DNA from: Panorpa germanica
Taxonomy: Eukaryota; Arthropoda; Insecta; Mecoptera; Panorpidae
Direction of reading: 5' to 3'
DNA length: 64,000 nt
Assembly: GCA_963678705.1 (NCBI GenBank)
Contig: OY783221.1
Span: 8,556,001 to 8,620,000 of the forward strand
In this document: one piece after another, positions 37,701 through 47,587 of the stretch
Layout of the letters: every line of letters begins with the position of its first letter
Position numbering within the stretch: the stretch's first letter is position 1
Position numbers and translations under genes: made by a program
The notes under the pieces: model-generated
The model's input: only the letters and a program-made list of their open reading frames with translations
Databases searched by the model: none
What the model was told of the DNA's origin: nothing

Positions 37701-40700
37701 GTACACTTTTCCTTATATTGCTACAAATTATGTGTTGAAATATTAAATAAAATATTTCCAAAAGTTGATACAATTACAAATCCATTATAGTGAAAACAGT
37801 TCAAACTTGACTAAGCATGAAAAGCGTGAAAAGAGGAAAATAATAAAAAGATTTCCTTTGAATTCCTTTGTTCATTTCTAACTATCTATATATCTCATTC
37901 TATCACATGTATTATATATATATTTTTTTCAACCAGTTGTAATATACTTCGTCTTCTGTACTATACTATTGATTTTGTACAAGTGAATTGTTCCTATCTC
38001 ACTTCCACTAGTCATAAACTCATATAAATGTATTTGTTATCTATCTCTTTCAGTTTTATTGCTACATTCTATAAACTGACTTTTTTCACGTTTGATGCTT
38101 GGATTTTTTTTTTTTTTTTTGTTGGAACATGATAATAAATAAAATCTAATTGTGGAATTTATCATAACGGTTTTCGTTGATGGTTTTGGGTTTATGATAG
38201 GGTCCTAAAATAATTGTACTGTGTAATGTTATCATTAGACTTAATTGGGGCGTCGAATAGAAAAAGCTACGAATGATTTAACAGATATAATCGTATATCA
38301 TGTAATCGTTTTAAAACCTACTCGATTTGAGACGAGAATGTTAACATTAAAACGAAACAGAAAAAAAAACAATTTATTATTTTTAAGAGCATAGACATTT
38401 TTAATAATATCTTGTTTGGTAATGGGCTTGTGTCCTCATTTTTTAGTGGTCAAATTAATACATAGGACACAAGCCCATTTGTTAACTGGAAGTTTTAATT
38501 TGGTAGCGCTGGTTGTGATTGAGAATAAAAAGACTTATGAGATTAACAATTTTGTTTCTTTATTTTTCAGGAGTACTTGTTGTAAATGTAACATGGAGAG
38601 GTAAAACTTACGTAGGAACATTATTGGACTGTACGAAGCACGACTGGGCGCCCCCTAGGTAAGCATATCATTCATTATTACCTTAAAGACTCTCACGCTC
38701 ACGATAGTTAGAGGTCTCCAACTACTACCCATACCATTCTTAAGTAAGGGGTGGTAAGGTCAAAACGATAATCAGAAACTTTGTTATTTTAAAATACGTT
38801 AAAATAAAAAAGTAAAAAAGACTCGACAGCGTTACCTCGGCATTTATGTAAAGAAAGAATGTGCAAAATTTCAAAAGAATCGGTCCAGTAGATTTTGAGC
38901 TAGAGAGAGCACCGACTCTGAAAAAGCTAAGTGTGAGAAAACGCATTTAAAAGTTTCAAAGTAACACAAAAGCAGACCAAAGAGGTGAAGACTTAAAACT
39001 CTATATCTCCGACAGTTTTACTTCAATCGACTTCAAATTACACAATAAACTTAATATGTTGTACAATAATATAAATAAATAAAAGAAATGAAAAAAAAAA
39101 AAAGTTTAAACCTTAGCCGCCCCCCCTTAAAGAAGTATCACTTCAGAAAATATGTTTGTATTGTCCAAATATACCATCACATAATACGTGTAGTAAGGAA
39201 ACATTTAAAGCTTTAATCTAAGTAATATTAAAGTTATAATAAAAGAAATAGGCTATTTCATTTTTTTTAAAAGTTTGTAAAACGATTTTATTAAAATATG
39301 ATGAAATAACAATTTTGTGAACAGTTACTATCGTTTAATAACAGTCATCAGTTTATAGAGGAATGATATACTCGTGGTGTCGGGTTCGGTTTCCATTGGG
39401 TTCCATATAATACGTGAGAGACCGACCGACCGGCTAGATGAGTCCACTAACCGTCAAGATTCCATACAACTTACACTATCTCGGAAATTATGTGGTACAT
39501 GAGTTCGCGCTCCCGAGGCGAGGCTGTCTGAGTAACTATCGTGCCACACACGTTGTTTCTTGCTGGTTGCTGCATGTAGCTTGAATAAGAACATTATTTG
39601 TGAACCGAGCTAAGCACTGTAAAACCTTTCAATTTATCTTAAAACATATCGTTACAATGAAGGTCGTCTACAAACTGTAGTAACTTTTGAATTAGAACTT
39701 ATCCAAACCCAATGAGAAGAAAAACGTGACACTTTTTGTTGTAAAATATAATTTTAGGTTAGGTTTGAATTAGTATGGAGCTTTTCCAAAATAATTGGTA
39801 CAAATTGTGTTTACATGAATTGTTTTCGCTAATTTAAGTCTTTGTTACAGATTTTGTGACTCTCCGACTGAGGATTTAGACGCGAGGGCTCCTAAAGGTC
39901 GAGGAAAACGAGGTCGAGCAGCCGCAGCAACAACCCCAGGAAATGATTTAAGTAATTTCACAGAAACTCGTTCATCGGTACATAGTAAACTAAGAAATGG
40001 TGGTGCAAAAGGTCGTCGAGGAGGTGGTGCTGCAAGTACAACAACCCGGGAGACTGCAACAGCATCACCAACTCCTTTTGTGCCTCCAAGACCAGAACCA
40101 ACAACAAAAAGAAAAAGTAGAGCAGGTGAAGAAGAGCCTACTACTCCACAAAGTGGTGGAAAGAAATCTAGGTTATCATCTCAACCTCCAACACCAATAC
40201 CTCCGACTCCTGCATCAATATCAAGTCCACCTCCTTCTCCAGTGTTATTAGAATGTCCTGAACCAAATTGTTCGAAGAAATATAAACACATAAATGGTCT
40301 AAAATATCATCAGAGCCATGCACATGGATCTGCTGATGATGAAGATACAAAGGATGTCACATCAATGTCAGAAAACGACGAATCAAATATCGAAGCACCG
40401 AGTCCAGCAACGCCGGTCAAATCTCCAGAAAAGGTTTGCTATTCCAGCTGTATTACTCAGCAAACATTTTGGAGTCAATTCTATTTCATATGTATTAATT
40501 TTTATAAGATTTTTGTTATGAACAGTTCTTCTGTTCTGTCGTTCTTGCTCATACTATATCAGATTTTATTTCACTTTGAAAAAGTTGATGCGAACTACAT
40601 GCGATTTGTGTGTTGTTGTCCAACTTGTAAAACGATAGAATTAAAATGTACGAGTGACTAAAACTTCACCTAGCGATCTATTTGCCAAAATGTTTACTGC

Positions 40701-42424
40701 GATACTCACATTTGTGTGACAGCTATTAAGTTTTAATATACTCATATGTTTTTTTCTTTATAGCCTTTGTTGATAGAACCTTCAACACCACAAAAGAAAG
40801 AAGAGATTGTTCCAGTAATTCCTCGACAGGAAACTCCACAACCCGCTAGTATATTACCGGATGTGCCAAGTCAACCTGCTACTCCACGAAGTACTGCAAG
40901 TCGACCACCAACGCCTGCAACGCCGCAACAAAACGTGCAGCCACCACAAGAAACAACACCTGTAGCGCCTCCACCAGTTCCTGTGGTTGATGGGAAGAAT
41001 GTAGTGAAACCCGGCGTGCTACGATTTGGACCACAGGAGGAGTTTCCTCTGGCTGCTTTCGGTACTACAAAGCCCACATCAGCTACTGGTGAGTAATTAA
41101 TAAAAAACGATAAAATTTATTCTAGGAGCATGAGCATTATTTTTATTTATTCATAACATTTGTTATTTATAGGAACGCCATCCACAGCGTCGAATAACGC
41201 AAGCGCAGTTTCTGGTATTAGGACAGTTAGTGCAGCGATGGCGCCTAACTCTGGTCCTCCAAGTACTCCAGAATCAGCACATCAGCCGTCATTCCCGAAT
41301 CACGCTCAGGGTCCACCAATGCCTCCTTCCCCTGTACAAATGCCAAATCTTCCACCGGGTCCCGCTGGAGCTCAAGCAGTTCCTGCTCTTCAAATGGTTC
41401 AACCAATTGTAAATAACCATACGAATCCTCCACCACCTCAAAGTATAGTAACAAGTGGACAAAAACCACTCCCACAATTTAAAGTAAAACCGACAGCAGC
41501 ATTAATGCCGGATGAAAAGAAAGATAATAGAAATATTAAACCACCTGGTTACAAAAAGAAAAATCGTAAGTCGCCTGCAGGAAGTCCACATCCACCGCCA
41601 GAACAACCAAACTTTGGAATGGATCAGCCTGGAAGGGAGGAGGTTCAGAGCCCGGCTTACTCAGACATTTCTGATGATGCTGCGCCTATACTGGACGGGG
41701 TAGAACTAGGAGACAAATCTAAGAGTTCGGATAAGAAAACGGAAACTACTGCTCCTTTAACACATGCGATACCACAATATGGTATGTATCCATATTATGG
41801 CCAGTCTCAATATTTAGTGGCATCAGGACCAAGTCAACCAAACTCGGATAGTGTTAAAAATAAAGAAACAGAAAAGTCTATTGAAAAACAATCTGGAGAA
41901 AAAGAAGTTATTAAACGAGAAGTGCAAGAAATTCCACAAAAGATATTACCGCAACATTTTTATCCTTATGGATATATTCAACCGGGATATACGTACAACG
42001 TGGACCCAAACTATCCACAAGTGGGAGCACTTATACCAGAAGAAAAAATTAAAGAAGAAAGGACAAAGGAAACACCTAGTCCAGCAGATCATAGTGTGAA
42101 ACCTCAACCACTTACAATACCAAATTCAATTTTAGTTTCAACGCCCGGTAAAATTAAAACCGAACCGCCTAGTAGTAAGGAACAGAAACATCAAAATGAA
42201 AATCATCAAATTCTCAAGGAAAGTATTGAAATGAAAAATCAAATGACACCTTCCTACCTTTACCAAAGGCAACAAACCCATCATCAACAACAAAGTCAAC
42301 AACAACAAGTGCAGCAACAACAACAACAACAAGCCCAACAACAGGCACAGGGACAACAACAGCAGCAGCAGCAACAACAACAGCAGCAGCAGCAGCAACA
42401 ACAGCAACAGGCGCAACAACAAGC

Positions 42425-42466
<42 letters not shown>

Positions 42467-42487
42467 GCAGCAGCAACAGCAGCAACA

Positions 42488-42553
<66 letters not shown>

Positions 42554-44923
42554 CCAACAACGAGAGGAAGAAATGAGGAGGTATGTTTTTAATAAAGAGT
42601 TTCGTTTTGTAATTGTTAGTATTAAAGGTTAGCTATAAAAAAATAATTTTGTTTTAGGTACTATTTATATTCTGATCAACAGAGAAGAAAGGAAGGTTCG
42701 GAACAAGGTCCTGTTAAATCGGGCAATCCTCCAAATAAACAATCACAGTCAAATAAACATGGTTCAAATAAAGACAATAAAGTACCTGAAGATTTCTCTA
42801 AAATTAAAGAAGAAAAACCAATAAAACAGGAAGGTCAAAAACCAACAATGGAAACCCAAGGCCCTCCTCCCCCACCAACGTCACAATACGCTTACATTCA
42901 TCCTGGGTACATGCAACCCCCTCACTATGGAGCGTTACCATTTGATCCAAATCATCCGATGTATCGAGGTATGATAGTACCAGGAGCGTATGGAGGCAAC
43001 CCTTACTTACACCCGTCTCAGATGCCTCGTTACCATGCCCCTGAAGATTTATCCAGACCTCCCCAAGTTCCATCTAAGGCGATTGATATATTGCAACACC
43101 ACGCGAATCAATATTACACGTCACACAAAATTCACGAGTTACAAGAACGTGCGCTAAAATCACCTACTCCGAAATCATCAGCAGCAAATGCTAGTCCTAG
43201 CAGTAACAATGGCGGTCCACCACAGGGGCCCCCACCTTCTACACAGTCAGGAGCACCTGCAGCACATCAATCGGGACCTCCGGGTACGCCTGGTGGTAAA
43301 CAAACACCAGGTGATGGAAAAGATTCAAGATCACCACCGCCACAAAGACATGTACATACGCATCATCATACACACGTGGGGTTGGGATACCCTTTGCTAG
43401 CGGGACAATATCCGGCGACGTATGGAGGTAAGCCTCTTGTTAGACCTTGACAATAAGGCACATGGACATGTGGTTGTTAAATATTCGAACTGAAATTATA
43501 TATTACGTTTATTTAGGGAACAGATTTGTTGTTAATGGTAATTTCTAGTACGCCATATTGGTGATTCCATATTTGATTACATGCGGTTTGTTGTAACATT
43601 GTTAGAGCACAATTAATTATATCTTAAAATAGCATAGAATTATTCGAATACAGTAACGCCTCTATGATTGAACTGAAAGTAATTTGTAGGTTATATGTGT
43701 CACCATAAACACAGCTACCACGTGTAACAAGTTTTGTATAACATAGAGACCGTTATATTACAAATAACGTGTTTTAAATGTTACGTAAGTGTGATGAATA
43801 TGTTCTCTATATTTTACGAAACTGTTGCATACTATAATTGTGTTTCCGTGAAATTTGATTGACTATCAAAAATGAAAGAAGACATATAATCCTACATTCT
43901 ACAAAAGTTATTTTAAAAACTCGTTATAGAAATGTTACTGTATTTTTAATAAACATGTAAAATATCTTTAAAAAACGTAAATTGTGTCGCAAAGAAATAC
44001 GCTTTTATTTTTCTCTTGTATGGGTGAAAATACTATTATAAAAACTACGATATTTAACATGTATTTTAAACAAACATGTCTGTGATATATCATAGTTTTC
44101 TTTCATTCAAAAGTAAATATTTTTCATTTTCAAGTAAAAACATTTGTTTTATAAACATCAGATATTGTTGCACGGATGAAATTCTAGTTTTTAATTGTGT
44201 GCTTTATTCATTATTTAGTCTTCCACATATTTATTATTGAGTTTCGAAATATTGTTGTACGTGAGATGTTGCTATTGCAATTAAAATTTTAAGACAATAT
44301 TTATATGATTAGTGCTTGGTAAGAAATATTGTTTACGTTTTTTAAATCGCTAGCTCATCCCGAAATTTTTATAAAATCTAAACTTTAATATGCAATACGT
44401 ATACAAAAGAGCAATATTTGTTTGTAGTATTTGCAACGCCTCGTAGTTATATATTTAAGCACTTTAAAATTATGTGGTAAATATTTTGCGCTAAATTAAA
44501 TATAAATAGAAGCTTGATTACTAATTTAACTTACTAAATGTTTTGTTTTCAAGCTAAGTTATATTTATTTTTAGTTAAACACTCTACTCAGTAAGCACAA
44601 TACGTTACACATAACGTAAAATATATGGCTCATTTACGTAACATTAATGTTCACGGCAGATTTTTAATATTTGTCGGGCAAAATGTTGCTCCATGAGTAA
44701 ATTGTGCATTTGACCTACACGAGTACGTGTTAGATGTATTAGACACCCTGTATGTAGATATAAGTAGATAGTTTTGTAATGGGGAGTAATTTAGTGTGAA
44801 ATTGGGATTATTGGTTGACAATTTTTAAAAGTCTGACGTGGCTGTTTCTTGGTTGCAGCCGCAGTGCTGGCGAGCCAGCAAGCAGCCGCTGTGACGGTTC
44901 TCAACCCGTATCCGCCAAAATGA
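19580..44923 (+). CDS. sbb: Scribbler/Brakeless (ZNF608/ZNF609 family) transcriptional cofactor, 5'-partial
   Basis: Seven exons splice in frame: 19580-19703, 38571-38658, 39851-40433, 40764-41088, 41173-42580, 42658-43427 and 44859-44923. All introns are GT-AG. The 1120 residues present end in LNPYPPK at the TGA at 44921. Residues 1-70 hold the family signature ([57 protein letters not shown]). A single C2H2-like finger ([19 protein letters not shown]) is at about 206-229. Long Pro/Ser/Thr-rich disordered regions and a polyGln tract at about 745-836 follow. The conserved C-terminal [15 protein letters not shown] block, then ASQQ, ends the protein. Family members are nuclear; fly Brakeless is a co-repressor (with Tailless) needed in photoreceptor axon targeting and larval behaviour. 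The N-terminal exons lie before the window or were not detected. Confidence 0.93.
20688..20790 (+). repeat. dispersed repeat, uninterrupted copy
   Basis: CTAATTTAATCTCTATATTT and the following roughly 75 bases, through TTATAAATG, match 61430-61514 with scattered substitutions. In the 61-kb copy the match stops where an AATGGGCTTGTG MITE begins. The repeat itself is not assigned to a family. Confidence 0.65.
24490..24650 (+). repeat. SINE-like fragment (TTCTGGGTTTGGTT family)
   Basis: TATCTCCGGAACAGCGTTTT followed by TATATTCTGGGTTTGGTTCT aligns with 60485-60540 (CCCCGGTATATTTTCTGGGT) and, inverted, with 62265-62320. The latter reads CCGGATCAGCGCTATATATT followed by CTGGGTTTGGTTGTG on the minus strand. 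The segment just upstream in the 60.5-kb copy is a perfect B box. This suggests that these are bodies of a tRNA-derived SINE with the head lost here. Confidence 0.5.
24855..25050. mobile_element. palindromic MITE, copy B
   Basis: It runs from ACGATAGTTCGGCGGTGACT to GAGTCGCCGACGAACTCTC. The body (AGGTTATAAGAGCGGTATAA, then TTATCTTATTCGTTTCTATA) is the reverse complement of the matching part of copies A and C, so this copy lies in the opposite orientation. It lies in sbb intron 19704-38570. Confidence 0.8.
26713..27165 (-). mobile_element. 5'-truncated LINE with terminal ORF2-type C terminus
   Basis: A minus-strand open frame (start codon at 27142, stop at 26804) encodes 112 residues. These include [33 protein letters not shown] and a cysteine cluster [16 protein letters not shown]. 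That is the usual CxCG...FEC zinc-knuckle-like end of non-LTR retrotransposon ORF2 proteins, with Asn where His is normal. A short 3'UTR (AAAGTCAAGGCAAAGAAG) and a poly(A) run (plus-strand T tract 26713-26727) follow. The frame remains open upstream for several codons (KGRDYY) and then ends in TTTGTATTTGTATTTG, where truncation probably occurred. It is not a host gene. Confidence 0.82.
28331..28443. mobile_element. palindromic MITE, internally deleted copy E
   Basis: CAAATTACGAGAGATATAAT and CACCGCCCAGGTTTCGTAAT keep the family's outer termini. AGCATACCATCTCTTGTAAC and CCCTTTTAGGCATAAATC match the right half. Most of the left half is missing. Confidence 0.55.
28706..28723 (-). terminator. Helitron 3' hairpin
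   Basis: GGCGAACTTCGTACCGCC forms a short stem (GGCG with CGCC, nested GAA/TTC) a few bases inside the CTAG end. In Helitrons such a hairpin marks the end of the transferred strand. Confidence 0.75.
28987..33183 (-). CDS. Helitron RepHel protein (HUH endonuclease-like plus PIF1-type helicase), catalytic-tyrosine region missing
   Basis: Exons 33183-32575, 32399-31901 and 31736-28987 join in frame to 1285 residues. The start MPRPRRSN was chosen at 33183. Both introns are GT-AG, and splicing restores family continuity (NPTFK to [16 protein letters not shown] to [10 protein letters not shown]). Residues 380-660 are Rep, with FTCNPKW near 491-497 and the HUH motif [11 protein letters not shown] (His 557 and 559). 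Residues 820-1285 are a complete helicase: Walker A GGTGKT (860-865), [22 protein letters not shown] and VACSRV. Between [17 protein letters not shown] and [11 protein letters not shown] the usual roughly 200-residue stretch with the two active-site tyrosines (KYxxKYxxKG-like) is absent, yet the frame is kept. The protein could unwind DNA but should not nick and join it. It is probably a dead or dependent copy. Confidence 0.85.
33630..33790 (-). repeat. duplicated Helitron 5' terminal block
   Basis: AACAAACCCGTCTTTGTTTTATATATT (33632-33660) and the copy ending at 33786 are near-identical and lie in the same orientation about 125 bp apart. Either a second Helitron start was acquired upstream, or one end was duplicated. 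Confidence 0.65.
33800..33990. repeat. dispersed repeat, copy 1
   Basis: TTGAGAAACCGAAATTTATA followed by ATGAACAGATCATTCTTGTT and GGGCGATAAAAGGCTACGTG matches 35270-35393 in the same order and orientation. The 3' block can fold (GGCTACGTGCC...AGCC). I cannot assign a family. Confidence 0.7.
34807..35400 (-). mobile_element. possible non-autonomous Helitron
   Basis: The plus-strand motif ACTAGCTAAACCCAGGCACG at 34806 parallels the 3' end of the coding Helitron (ACTAGCTGACCCGGCGAACT): CTAG followed by T on the minus strand, with a GC-rich block just inside. The hairpin is weak. The upstream limit is unclear and may coincide with the TATATATA stretch near 35400. No protein is encoded. Confidence 0.4.
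35265..35395. repeat. dispersed repeat, copy 2
   Basis: This is the partner of 33800-33990. The shared blocks are ATTGAGAAACCGAAATTTAT, TCATTCTTGTTGTC and GGGCGATAAAAGGCTACGTG. It diverges between the blocks. Confidence 0.7.
35574..35656 (-). repeat. tRNA-derived SINE head with A and B boxes
   Basis: On the minus strand, GACGGCGCAGTAGCAGAAGG provides an A box (GGCGCAGTAGCAGAAGGCG), and about 45 bases later GGTTCGATTC is a perfect B box. The roughly 75-base span is the size of a tRNA. The acceptor stems do not pair well and no anticodon stem is obvious. I therefore read it as a SINE promoter region rather than a functional tRNA gene. The downstream body (CAATACATATCAACATAAAT) is AT-rich. Confidence 0.6.
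36011..36035. repeat. (TA)n microsatellite
   Basis: Twelve or so TA units in sbb intron DNA. Confidence 0.9.
36040..38420. other. non-coding intron stretch
   Basis: There is no gene in this stretch. The segments 36160-36280 and 37070-37240 are less AT-rich than the rest but give no recognisable protein or terminal repeat. A T-tract of about 18 lies near 38107. Confidence 0.45.
38421..38479 (-). mobile_element. TIR-only remnant of the AATGGGCTTGTG MITE
   Basis: AATGGGCTTGTGTCCTCATT plus TTTTAGTGG, then after a few bases ACATAGGACACAAGCCCATT. These are the right and left termini of the 520-630-bp elements at 55-62 kb, joined with almost the whole interior deleted. The 59-bp result is nearly a perfect palindrome. 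It lies about 90 bp upstream of an sbb acceptor site. Confidence 0.85.
38571..38658 (+). CDS. sbb: sbb coding exon b
   Basis: It completes the split glycine and encodes [20 protein letters not shown] followed by TKHDWAPPR. This is one of the most conserved stretches between insect Brakeless and vertebrate ZNF608/609. It ends in phase 2 before GGTAAGCA. Confidence 0.95.
39360..39640 (+). promoter_or_regulatory. GC-richer intronic segment, possible internal regulatory region
   Basis: Within the 1.2-kb intron between exons b and c, this stretch is clearly less AT-rich than the flanks and non-repetitive. It has GGTTTCCATTGGGTTCCATA, ACCGACCGACCGGC and GCTCCCGAGGCGAGGC. No open frame or splice pair is convincing. 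An internal promoter or conserved enhancer of sbb is possible, but this is inference from base composition only. Confidence 0.25.
39851..40433 (+). CDS. sbb: sbb coding exon c, zinc finger exon
   Basis: It encodes [20 protein letters not shown], then basic and Ser/Thr/Pro-rich linkers ([16 protein letters not shown]), then the single zinc finger [24 protein letters not shown] at 40254-40326 and an acidic tail. It ends in phase 0 before GGTTTGCT, a non-consensus but acceptable donor. If the donor is not used, translation continues into intron sequence for about 75 residues to a TAA-class stop near 40660. This would truncate the protein just after the zinc finger. Confidence 0.93.
40764..41088 (+). 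CDS. sbb: sbb coding exon d
   Basis: It encodes [20 protein letters not shown] and a proline-rich linker, then [20 protein letters not shown], a conserved block of the family. The exon ends in phase 1 before GGTGAGTA. The next intron is only 84 bp. Confidence 0.93.
41173..42580 (+). CDS. sbb: sbb coding exon e, polyglutamine exon
   Basis: This is the largest exon (1408 bp). Conserved islands include [40 protein letters not shown] and a tyrosine-rich [13 protein letters not shown] stretch, separated by charged and Pro-rich disordered sequence. The 3' end holds a tract of about 90 residues that is almost all glutamine (42286-42560), encoded by mixed CAA and CAG. It ends REEEMRR in phase 2 before GGTATGTT. 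Confidence 0.95.
42286..42560 (+). repeat. sbb: polyglutamine-coding CAA/CAG repeat
   Basis: About 275 bp of interleaved CAA and CAG codons lie in frame, broken only by rare Ala, Val, Ser, Gly and His codons. Codon mixing makes replication slippage less likely than in a pure CAG run. The opposite strand is open as poly-Leu, which is a shadow. Confidence 0.95.
42658..43427 (+). CDS. sbb: sbb coding exon f
   Basis: It encodes [13 protein letters not shown], a Lys/Glu linker, a tyrosine/proline-rich region ([20 protein letters not shown]), the conserved [20 protein letters not shown] helix, and the signature [20 protein letters not shown]. It ends in phase 1 inside a glycine or alanine codon before GGTAAGCC. 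Read-through of this donor gives KPLVRP and a stop at 43448, a possible short alternative C terminus. Confidence 0.95.
43428..44858 (+). other. sbb: sbb intron or alternative 3'UTR
   Basis: No gene of its own is present. If the donor at 43428 is skipped, translation stops at 43448-43450. An AATAAA near 43948 could serve as a polyadenylation signal for that form. Otherwise this is an intron ending in CTTGGTTGCAG. Confidence 0.55.
44859..44923 (+). CDS. sbb: sbb terminal coding exon
   Basis: It encodes [21 protein letters not shown] and ends at TGA (44921-44923). The ASQQ...YPPP-like ending matches the C terminus of vertebrate ZNF609. A second acceptor-like CAG lies 6 bases downstream (TTGCAGCCGCAG), which could remove two alanine codons. 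Confidence 0.88.
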
Positions 44924-44973
44924 GACGCGACTATCAAGACGCAGGATTCAATAAAGAAATTACAGGTCTCCAG
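44924..44973 (+). other. sbb: sbb 3'UTR start with possible donor
   Basis: After the stop, 50 bases lead to CTCCAG|GTAAAAC, a good donor that could splice to the exon beginning at 48262. The frame overlapping the stop is open here but is not the sbb frame. Confidence 0.4.
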
Positions 44974-44989
44974 GTAAAACATTCAAACT

Positions 44990-47490
44990 GTCTATTTAAT
45001 AAGTAAAGTAAAGCTTTTAAAATTATATCATTTTGATAAGTTCAATACACTGTCAACTAAATATGACATTTTATTTATTTGACAAATAATAATTAACGTT
45101 TTTATAAAGGCAGACGTAATTTTCTTAGTGATTTATTAATTATCTTCTTAATTATAAATATATTGGTATACACATATTTAACAGAGAGAATTGTATAATT
45201 TAGTTTTACATATTTTTCGACACGTTTTTCTTCTTCCCTCGAAATTTGTACCTCTCATTCTCACTAGTAGTGACTTTTCCAAAATATTTCAATGTTAACA
45301 ATAGCTTCTTACTGTTAGCTATAGATAAAGGCACCAATATTGTAAATAGTTCCTCTTATTTATGAGTTCCAACAACTATAAACCAAAGAAGTTACAAATT
45401 GTCTTTCACAAAATTTAATAAGCTCAAAGATTTAATCAAATTATGTAACATTTACGTAATCTTAACGTCATAATACGTCTTTGAGTAGTTTTTGGGTATA
45501 GCAAAATAACAAACAATATTTTATTAAGTGTCATACTAAAACCGTTAATTATTATTACATTTCATTAATGAAATTTTAAGCAATTTCTAATATTTTTCGA
45601 TTAACAGTGCACGAGAAATCAAAAAGAATACCAATACTATTAATGTGTTTAATAAAAATCAAATAAAAAATGTGTATAGTTAGTTTATATTCAATAATAT
45701 TTATTGATAAACAACTTGATGAAATAAATACTAAATAAAAAGAATTAGAAAAATATAATGTAATAAATAATAATAAAAACAAACAATTTTTAGAAGAGGA
45801 CTGCAGTGTATAAATAATTATAATTATAAAGCCTTAAGTGTTTTAATAAATATATTAAAATATGCATTTAAATATTAGTAGTGCATCTATCCATTAATGA
45901 ATGGTATGATGTGTTGTACTTCATTTTACAAAACAAATTAAAGATGGTTGGTTCATCATGGTATTCGTATGTTTTAGTTATTAAAGCTTTTTATTATTAA
46001 AATGGTTTTGAACATGAAATAACTTTAAACATTGTCCATGATAACGTTTTTTGCCTAAACGCCTACTAGAATACTGTATACAATTTGCATTCCAAAGCAA
46101 TGTCAATCTTAATGTGGTGTTAACACTATATTCATTAATTTAAAGGCAATTTATTTTACAATTACTTTAAATATTATGCTTCAAAAATAATTAAATATAT
46201 AAATAAAGTAAATTTAATGTCTGCTTTTTTTAAATCTAAACTTTTACATCTTAAAAATATTGTATGGTGATGAGTTTTAAATATTTTAAGGAGAGTAAAT
46301 ACAGCTTTTCAGTAAATGTGACATAAACACAGTCACTGTACTGATACAAGCTAACAACATTTATGCAGTAAATACGTAATATACTTACAATTTGTTTAAA
46401 ACTGCATCAGAAACTAGAATTTCTTTTTTTCTATGTTAATAGTTTACTTTTTTATGTATCTGGTGAAAATATATTTAAAATAATTGAAGTAGTTTTAGTA
46501 GTATTAGTCTTGAAATGGAATTAATAACGGGTAAACATTATTTTTGAAATAATTTAGGTGTTTTGTAAAATTCATTGCCTTTGAAAAGTACTTAGTGCTC
46601 ACGCACAGATGCACTCAGCCGATTAATTGTCGATTTTCGAATATCGAATGTCCAATGTCGAAATTTGACTAAAATATATTAAATAAAATATAAAGTTAGT
46701 TATTTTTAGAAGTCCCTTTATATCACGGCTGTATTGTATAACGCAAATGCAAAACAATTTAAAAAAATAATAAAATGACATAAAAATAATTATTATATAA
46801 AAGTAATAATAAATTTAATTATATAAGAACACTCCAGCAATACAGTGGTCTGGAGTGACTTCAGTTAGGTTTAAGTAACAATTTTGTGTATATAGTACGA
46901 AGGCATTGATATTGTCTTTTTTGGAGTCATAGTTATTATAAAAATATTCATGTAGACTGATTTAAGCGTATGTGTGCGTGAACGTGAACGTGAACATGAA
47001 CGGTGCGTGCACGTGTGTCATTATGACACTTATAAATAGCGTATGATAAAAAAGGTATAAAAACAAAAATTTAACTGTGTATTTTTTAAATGTGTAAAAC
47101 TTAACAATTTTTGATTAGATTTTTTTAGAAAATAAAACTTTTGTGTTAATTACTAGAAAAAATATTTCTCTGAAAACTATTATAATGTACCATATTATCA
47201 TTTTTTATTTTTATTTTTAATAATGAATAGTATTTGATTAAACAAATGTTTAAAACATTTGAAATTAAATATAAATATAAATGGTTTGAAACTTTGCTTA
47301 GTCAATAACAAAAGCACATATCATTCAGTTAAAACAGGATTAATTATATTACAAAAATACAATTAAACTTGAAATTGTTACATTTAGAGGACAAGAACAA
47401 AATTTGTAAAATATTGACGATAATAAAATGAAATATAATAAATCTTTATATTTTTGTATTATAATTAAACTTTCTAAACCAGTCACATTA
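44990..47490. other. AT-rich stretch, sbb 3'UTR or 3'UTR intron
   Basis: There are no coding or structured RNA features here. The motif GTGTGCGTGAACGTGAACGTGAACATGAACGG at about 46970-47002 is a short GTGAAC hexamer run. Confidence 0.5.
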
Positions 47491-47496
47491 TTACTG

Positions 47497-47497
<1 letters not shown>

Positions 47498-47587
<90 letters not shown>
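47498..47587. repeat. (TA)n microsatellite, about 45 units
   Basis: Ninety bases of nearly perfect TA, with one AA interruption near 47561. Such tracts can extrude as cruciforms and often vary in length between individuals. Confidence 0.95.

Larger units (their letters stand above)
19704..38570 (+). other. sbb: sbb intron, 18.9 kb, repeat-rich
   Basis: The donor GGTAAGTT and acceptor TATTTTTCAG join exons with matching phase 1. The intron hosts an antisense Helitron, a LINE fragment, MITEs and SINE pieces, each listed separately. Between them (19704-24480, 25051-26700, 27166-28330, 36040-38420) I see no gene. The segment 20688-20790 repeats at 61430-61514. Confidence 0.85.

Noticed and set aside
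42138-42560. Minus-strand open frame of almost pure leucine
   Set aside because: It is the shadow of the sbb polyglutamine codons on the opposite strand.
44815-45006. 63-codon frame overlapping the last sbb exon
   Set aside because: It is out of frame with the conserved ASQQ...YPPK ending; the sbb frame stops at 44921.
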